From assembly GCA_050246475.1 (NCBI GenBank), contig JBFWVZ010000004.1, positions 124,001-188,000 of the forward strand: a stretch of DNA of 64,000 nt, in the 5' to 3' direction. This document shows positions 59,900 through 64,000 of this stretch, one piece after another. The notes under the pieces were generated by a model. That model was not told where the DNA came from, made no database searches, and saw nothing but the letters and a program-made list of their open reading frames with translations. This stretch comes from CADEEL01 sp050246475 (GTDB taxonomy: Bacteria; Pseudomonadota; Alphaproteobacteria; Caulobacterales; Aquidulcibacteraceae). Within the stretch, counting starts at the first letter, position 1. Every line of letters begins with the position of its first letter. A program made the translations under genes and the position numbers.

Positions 59900-60802
59900 C
59901 TACTCTTGCTCCTCCACGCTGGCGAAGCCCTTCGGCGCGGCCAACGGCCGGCCCTGCGGATCGACGCGCACCTCGTAATTCATCGTCGTCGGGAACGGGA
60001 TGCTGATCCCGGCGGCGTCGAGCGCTTCCTTGATCGCCTTATTGAGATCGAGGCTGAGATCGAACGCATCGCTCGTATTGCACCAGTAGCGCACCAGGAT
60101 GTTGACGGAGAAATCCGCCAGCGCCCGCACTTTGACGATCGGCTCCGGCTCGCGATGGACGCGCCGGTCGGCGAGCACGGTCTGCTCCACGACGCTCAAG
60201 GCCTGCGCGATATCAGCGTCGTAGGCGACCGAGAAGGTGAGGTCGGCGCGGCGCTTGTGGTTCGAGGTGTAGTTGAGCATCGGGGCGCCCCAGCAGAGCC
60301 CGTTGGGCAGAACGAGGCGCATGTTCTCGATGGTGTCGAGCTCGGTGGTGAAGAGCGTGATCCGCGCGACCGTGCCGGTGCGCCCCGCCGCCTCGATAAA
60401 ATCGCCGAGCCTGTAGGGGCGGAAGAAGATGATGAGCACGCCGGCCGCGAGGTTGGAGAGCGTGCCCTGCAGCGCAAGCCCGATGGCGAGCGCCGTCGCG
60501 CCCAGAACCGCGACGATCGAGGTCGTCTCCACGCCGAAGCGATTGAGCACCGCCACGATCACGAAGGCGATGAGCGCATAGCGGACAATCGACGCGAAGA
60601 AATTGGCCAGCGTCTGGTCTATGCGCGGATGGCGGGCCGAGACACGCTTGACGGTTCGCGACGCCGCGCCCGCCACCCAGAGGCCGACGATAAGGATGAC
60701 CGCGGCTGCGATCACGTTGAGCGCGCCCGATATCAGGCGATCGGAATATTGCTCGGCGAGTTCGGGCCAATTGACGTTGGCGAGAATGGCGGCTTCCTGC
60801 AT
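59900..60802 (-). CDS. mscS: small-conductance mechanosensitive channel (MscS family)
   Basis: 300 residues: three membrane helices near the N-terminus (about 30-52, 72-92, 95-125), the pore helix with GATALAIGLALQGTLSNLAAG, the family FRPYRLGDFIE and the beta-domain TLFTTELDTIENMRLVLPNG, then an alpha/beta C-domain. Opens under membrane tension. Start at ATG 60802; a TTG at 60838 would add 12 residues with a closely placed SD. Confidence 0.9.
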   Translation of the reverse strand: MQEAAILANVNWPELAEQYSDRLISGALNVIAAAVILIVGLWVAGAASRTVKRVSARHPRIDQTLANFFASIVRYALIAFVIVAVLNRFGVETTSIVAVLGATALAIGLALQGTLSNLAAGVLIIFFRPYRLGDFIEAAGRTGTVARITLFTTELDTIENMRLVLPNGLCWGAPMLNYTSNHKRRADLTFSVAYDADIAQALSVVEQTVLADRRVHREPEPIVKVRALADFSVNILVRYWCNTSDAFDLSLDLNKAIKEALDAAGISIPFPTTMNYEVRVDPQGRPLAAPKGFASVEEQE

Positions 60803-60907
60803 GGGCGCTGATCTAGTGGGAAAGATCGTGAAGGCCAACCTTCAGCGAATTTTCACCATGCATGTGCGGGCAAGTCTTAAGCACACGCGCGGTATTGTCG
60901 CGCCGCT

Positions 60908-61129
60908 ATGAACCCGCTCGCCATCGCCTCCTCGGGCATGAGTCACGCCATGGAGCGCTTCACGCGCGCCAGCGACGAACTCATCGATGCGGTTTCGGGT
61001 GAAGGCTCGGCCGATCCCGCCGCCGCGCTTGTCGAGGCGTTGGAGGCGAAGCTCCAATTCGAAGCGAGCGTGCTCGTCATCCATGCGTGGGACGACATGA
61101 TGGGCGCTCTGCTCGACGTGCGCGCCTAA
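60908..61129 (+). CDS. miniature flagellar rod/hook-like protein
   Basis: 73 residues. The N-terminus MNPLAIASSGMSHAMERF resembles the N-terminal helix of flagellar axial proteins (FlgB/FlgC/FlgE/FlgG), and the C-terminus LVEALEAKLQFEASVLVIHAWDD-MMGALLDV resembles their C-terminal helix. Together they would form the terminal coiled coil with no middle domain. Similar miniature proteins exist in alphaproteobacteria but their role is unknown. Its stop overlaps the convergent ligase end by 4 bp. Confidence 0.6.
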   Translation: MNPLAIASSGMSHAMERFTRASDELIDAVSGEGSADPAAALVEALEAKLQFEASVLVIHAWDDMMGALLDVRA

Positions 61130-62706
61130 GCGAGCAACTTCTCAAGCGTCTCAATGGTGTCGGCCTCGGCGGCCGGCTTATCCCATCTGATGCGTGCGAT
61201 GCGCGGGAAGCGCATCGCGACGCCGGACTTATGCCGTGTCGAGCGCGCCAATCCTTCGAAAGCGATCTCCAACACGAGCCCCTTGTCCTTTGTGGCCGTC
61301 ACCGCGCGCACCGGCCCGAAGCGCTCGGTGGTGTTTTCGCGCACATAACGGTCGAGCGCGGCGAGCTCCGCATCCGTAAATCCGAAATAGGCCTTGCCGA
61401 CCGGCGTGAGCTCGCCGTTCTTCCAGACGCCGAAGGTGAAATCGGAATAGAGCGAGCTGCGCTTGCCGTGCCCGCGCTGGGCGTACATCAGCACGCAGTC
61501 GACGAGATGCGGGTCGCGCTTCCACTTGAACCAGAGCCCTTTGGGGCGCCCGGCTTCGTAAACGCTGTCCCAACGCTTGAGCATGAGGCCCTCGCTGGCA
61601 CGCTCGCCCGCTGCTTTGCGCCGCGCCGCAAGTTCCTCCCAGGTCTCGGCGGCAACGAGCGGCGAAATGTCGAGCCGCTCTGACTGTTGCCGCGCGACGA
61701 ACGCTTCGAGCCGCGCGCGCCGCTCGCGAAAGGGAAGCGCCCGCAAATCCTCGCCGCCCTCGATCAGCAGATCGTAAGCGCGGATGAACGCCGGGAAGCG
61801 CGCCATCAGCTTCGCGTCCGGTTTCTTGCGGTTGAGCCGCTGCTGAAGATCGTTGAAGGGCGCAACGCCGCCCTCCGGGGCGCGCACGAGCAATTCGCCG
61901 TCGATGGCGGCATCGAATGAGATCGCATCGAGCAGATCGGGAAACGCCGCGCCGATATCGTCCGCCGTGCGCGTGTAGAGCCGTTGTTCGCCGGCATCGC
62001 CCACCGCTTGCACGCGGATGCCGTCCCATTTCCACTCCGCCGCGAAGTCGCGCGCGTCGAGTTTCACGCGATCGCCTTCTTCAAGCGCGTGCGCGAGCAT
62101 CACGGGGCGAAAAGGCGCCTGCATGCGCCCGCTCGGCCGCTCGCACTTGCCTTCAAGCCACGCAAAGAGATCGCGATAGGGCGGGGCGAGGCCATGCCAG
62201 ATCTCTTCGATCTCCGCGATGGGCTTGCCCGACCAATCCGCCAGCGCCTGCTTCGCGAGGCGCGCGCCCGCGCCGATGCGCAGCCCGCCCGTAATGAGCT
62301 TCAAGAGCGCCCAGCGCTCCGTCGCGCCCAGCGCATCGAGCCAGCCTTCGATGAGGCGCGGCGCATCGAGTTTCGACGCGGCCTGCAAACCCTCCACCAC
62401 TTCCGAAAGCGCCGGCGCGCGATTGGCGCCGCGCTTCTCCGGCCAAATGAGCGCGGCCGTCTCCGCGAGATCGCCGACATAATCGTAGGAGAGTGCGAAA
62501 AGCTCCTCATCCACTCGGCTCGTGACGAGCGCGCGCAGCAATGCGGGTTTCGCGGCGGCGAAGGAGAGATCGCCGGTGACGGCCGCGAGCGCATAGCCGC
62601 GGTCTGGATCGGGCGCGCTTGAGAAATAGTGCGCGAGCGCCGCCAGCTTGGCGTTGCGCCCAGGCGTGAGAACGAGGCTATCCAGAAGTTCCGCGAAGGC
62701 GCGCAT
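61126..62706 (-). CDS. ATP-dependent DNA ligase
   Basis: 526 residues. An N-terminal DNA-binding domain (about 1-200), then the adenylation domain with Lys226 in EWKWDGIRVQ (KxDG), DGELLV, and the OB-fold with GVWKNGELTPVGKAYFGF and V-L-E-I-A-F-E near the C-terminus. This is the alphaproteobacterial non-NHEJ type often beside a 3'-exonuclease or helicase, here absent. ATG 62706 fits the family; an open frame to 63333 is antisense to abgT. Confidence 0.9.
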   Translation of the reverse strand: MRAFAELLDSLVLTPGRNAKLAALAHYFSSAPDPDRGYALAAVTGDLSFAAAKPALLRALVTSRVDEELFALSYDYVGDLAETAALIWPEKRGANRAPALSEVVEGLQAASKLDAPRLIEGWLDALGATERWALLKLITGGLRIGAGARLAKQALADWSGKPIAEIEEIWHGLAPPYRDLFAWLEGKCERPSGRMQAPFRPVMLAHALEEGDRVKLDARDFAAEWKWDGIRVQAVGDAGEQRLYTRTADDIGAAFPDLLDAISFDAAIDGELLVRAPEGGVAPFNDLQQRLNRKKPDAKLMARFPAFIRAYDLLIEGGEDLRALPFRERRARLEAFVARQQSERLDISPLVAAETWEELAARRKAAGERASEGLMLKRWDSVYEAGRPKGLWFKWKRDPHLVDCVLMYAQRGHGKRSSLYSDFTFGVWKNGELTPVGKAYFGFTDAELAALDRYVRENTTERFGPVRAVTATKDKGLVLEIAFEGLARSTRHKSGVAMRFPRIARIRWDKPAAEADTIETLEKLLA

Positions 62707-62844
62707 GGGAAACTCAATGTAGTGCGCGCGGCCGCCGAAGTTCAGCATCCGTTCGCGCTTTTGAGGCGAGCGGCGCTTGCATGGCGCGCCCACGGAGGCA
62801 AAGTGCGCGTTCGGGCGCCGGCAGGCGCCGCCGGGAGACGCCGC

Positions 62845-64000
62845 ATGTCCGACGCCGCCGCGCCTGCTTCCTCCGCACGTCAACGCGGAATTCTTGGCTT
62901 CATCGAGCGCACCGGGGATCGCTTGCCCGATCCCGTGATGATCTTCATCTGGCTGATCGTGTTCGTGTTCGCGCTTTCGGCGATCGCGGCGGGTTTGGGC
63001 TGGAACGCTGTCAATCCCGCAAGCCAGGAAACAATCAGCGCGACGAGCCTTTTCACAAGCGCCAATCTGGAGCGGCTGATCGTTGAAATGCCGCGCACGC
63101 TCACGGGCTTTGCGCCGCTCGGCTACGTCTTGCTGGTGATGTTGGGCGCCGGGCTGGCCGAGCGCAGCGGGCTCTTCGGCGCCGCGATGCGTGCTGCCGT
63201 GAAGGACGCACCGAAATTTCTGCTGACGCCGCTCGTCATCTTCGTCGGCATCATGGCGAACCAGGCGGCGGATGCGGCTTACGTCGTGCTCATTCCGCTC
63301 GCGGGCGTGCTCTTCGCGGCCGCCGGGCGCCACCCGATCGTGGGCATCGCGGCCGGCTTCGCCGGCGTGGCCGGCGGCTTCTCCGCAAATCTCTTGCCCG
63401 GCCAGCTCGATGCGCTGCTGCTCGGCATCACGGAGCCCGCCGCACGCCTGCTCGTGCCCGACTGGACGATGAACGTCGCCGGCAATTGGTACTTCATCGC
63501 CGCGATGGCGTTCTTTTTCACGCCGGTCGCGTGGTTCGTCACGGACGTGATCATCGCGCCGCGTTTCGGCAAGTGGGAGCCGGGCCCGGATGCGCCGCCC
63601 ATCCAGACAGCCGATTCAGCGCTGACCGATTCGGAGAAGAAGGGCCTTCGCGCCGCGGGCCTCGCGGCGCTGGCGATCGCGCTTGTCTTCGCGGTGCTGA
63701 CCATCCCGGCGCTCTGGACCAACGAATATTGGGCGATCGAAGGCGGCGCGCCGCTCTACGACGAAGAAAAGCTTGCCGAGGGCCAGCCGGAGCAGGCGAT
63801 GAGCCCGTTCTATCATGGGCTGGTCGCAGCGTTTTTCCTGCTCTTCCTCGTCTGCGGCATCGCTTATGGGCGCGCGGCGGGCGTCAACAAGAACCACCGC
63901 GACGAGATCAAGATGATCTCGGACGGCATGGCCACGATGGCCTATTACATCGTGCTCGCGTTCGCCGCCGCGCACTTCGTGGCGCTGTTCAATTGGTCGA
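62845..64000 (+). CDS. abgT: AbgT-family transporter (3' end outside the window)
   Basis: 385 codons visible, open to the window edge, so no stop is seen. N-terminal M-S-D-A then FIERTGDRLPDPVMIFIWL, FAPLGYVLLVMLGAGLAERSG, ANQAADAAYVVLIPLAGVLFAAAGRHP and a further pair of helices match AbgT of E. coli, which imports p-aminobenzoyl-glutamate. Some members export sulfonamides. SD GGGAG is 8 bases before the ATG. Divergent from the ligase across 138 bp, which holds nothing else obvious. Confidence 0.88.
   Translation, partial: MSDAAAPASSARQRGILGFIERTGDRLPDPVMIFIWLIVFVFALSAIAAGLGWNAVNPASQETISATSLFTSANLERLIVEMPRTLTGFAPLGYVLLVMLGAGLAERSGLFGAAMRAAVKDAPKFLLTPLVIFVGIMANQAADAAYVVLIPLAGVLFAAAGRHPIVGIAAGFAGVAGGFSANLLPGQLDALLLGITEPAARLLVPDWTMNVAGNWYFIAAMAFFFTPVAWFVTDVIIAPRFGKWEPGPDAPPIQTADSALTDSEKKGLRAAGLAALAIALVFAVLTIPALWTNEYWAIEGGAPLYDEEKLAEGQPEQAMSPFYHGLVAAFFLLFLVCGIAYGRAAGVNKNHRDEIKMISDGMATMAYYIVLAFAAAHFVALFNWS

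Noticed and set aside
63279..63722. minus-strand open frame at the right end
   Set aside because: Antisense to AbgT, which has clear homology and an SD; Ser/Ala-rich shadow.

Overview
This 64 kb window is GC-rich, densely coding bacterial chromosome. Gene order, families and signals point to an alphaproteobacterium, probably near Caulobacterales/Hyphomonadaceae. The clues are a tolQRAB-pal-cpoB-tilS-ftsH-folP run, an RpoH-type sigma factor, a NifU-like/yidD/thrS cluster, many SD-poor starts, GCTA-type -10 boxes and Tat signals. The genus cannot be fixed from sequence alone. I see no rRNA, tRNA, CRISPR array, prophage, integrase or transposase; the window looks like core chromosome sprinkled with small palindromic repeats.

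Layout: 1-4375 is the Tol-Pal envelope machine (tolQ is cut by the left edge). 4378-11482 holds tilS, ftsH, a VOC protein, folP and a guanidinium-exporter-like SMR gene (stop/start overlaps), an acyltransferase and thiD. 11592-17863 holds a PhzF-like protein with an unusual tail, an EamA transporter, several very small membrane proteins, an LprI-like lipoprotein, and a three-gene membrane operon (DUF2306, related protein, DUF4386) divergent from an AraC regulator. 17905-21623 is the serine pathway: serC behind a structured leader, a GNAT gene, a MazG-like gene and serA. 21683-27276 holds a PagL-like lipid A deacylase, a GST, a PQQ-type propeller protein, purA and two tandem YIP1 proteins. 27296-33785 is mostly minus strand: a PaiB-like protein, two exported Tat-signal proteins whose 5' ends are built from repeats, rpoH and an RluD-type synthase, then an exported EEP-family phosphatase/nuclease.

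33811-44357 contains a PhoD phosphatase, an RluF-like pseudouridine synthase, hisI, folE, cysS, three related secreted four-cysteine proteins, a NifU-like protein, and yidD-thrS. Just upstream of yidD-thrS is an unlisted 15-codon ORF with six threonine codons (four consecutive), which looks like a leader peptide for threonine-dependent attenuation. 44586-48555 is a glycosyltransferase/ArnT-like group. 48611-54035 has small proteins, tandem hotdog thioesterases, an M20 amidohydrolase and a subtilase lipoprotein. 54073-58937 resembles a ketone/ester catabolic set (flavin monooxygenase, lipoprotein, TetR, HSL-type hydrolase, ABM-like protein, quinone oxidoreductase). 58934-64000 has a receiver protein, an MscS channel, a miniature flagellar-rod-like protein, an ATP-dependent DNA ligase and a truncated AbgT transporter.

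The observations most worth follow-up are the Thr-rich leader before yidD-thrS, the recurring two-hairpin repeat (five copies, two fused into 5' coding ends), the possible RBS-sequestering pseudoknot before serC, the four-cysteine secreted family, and the 73-residue flagellar-rod-like protein. All calls come from reading the sequence; no database search or folding program was run.
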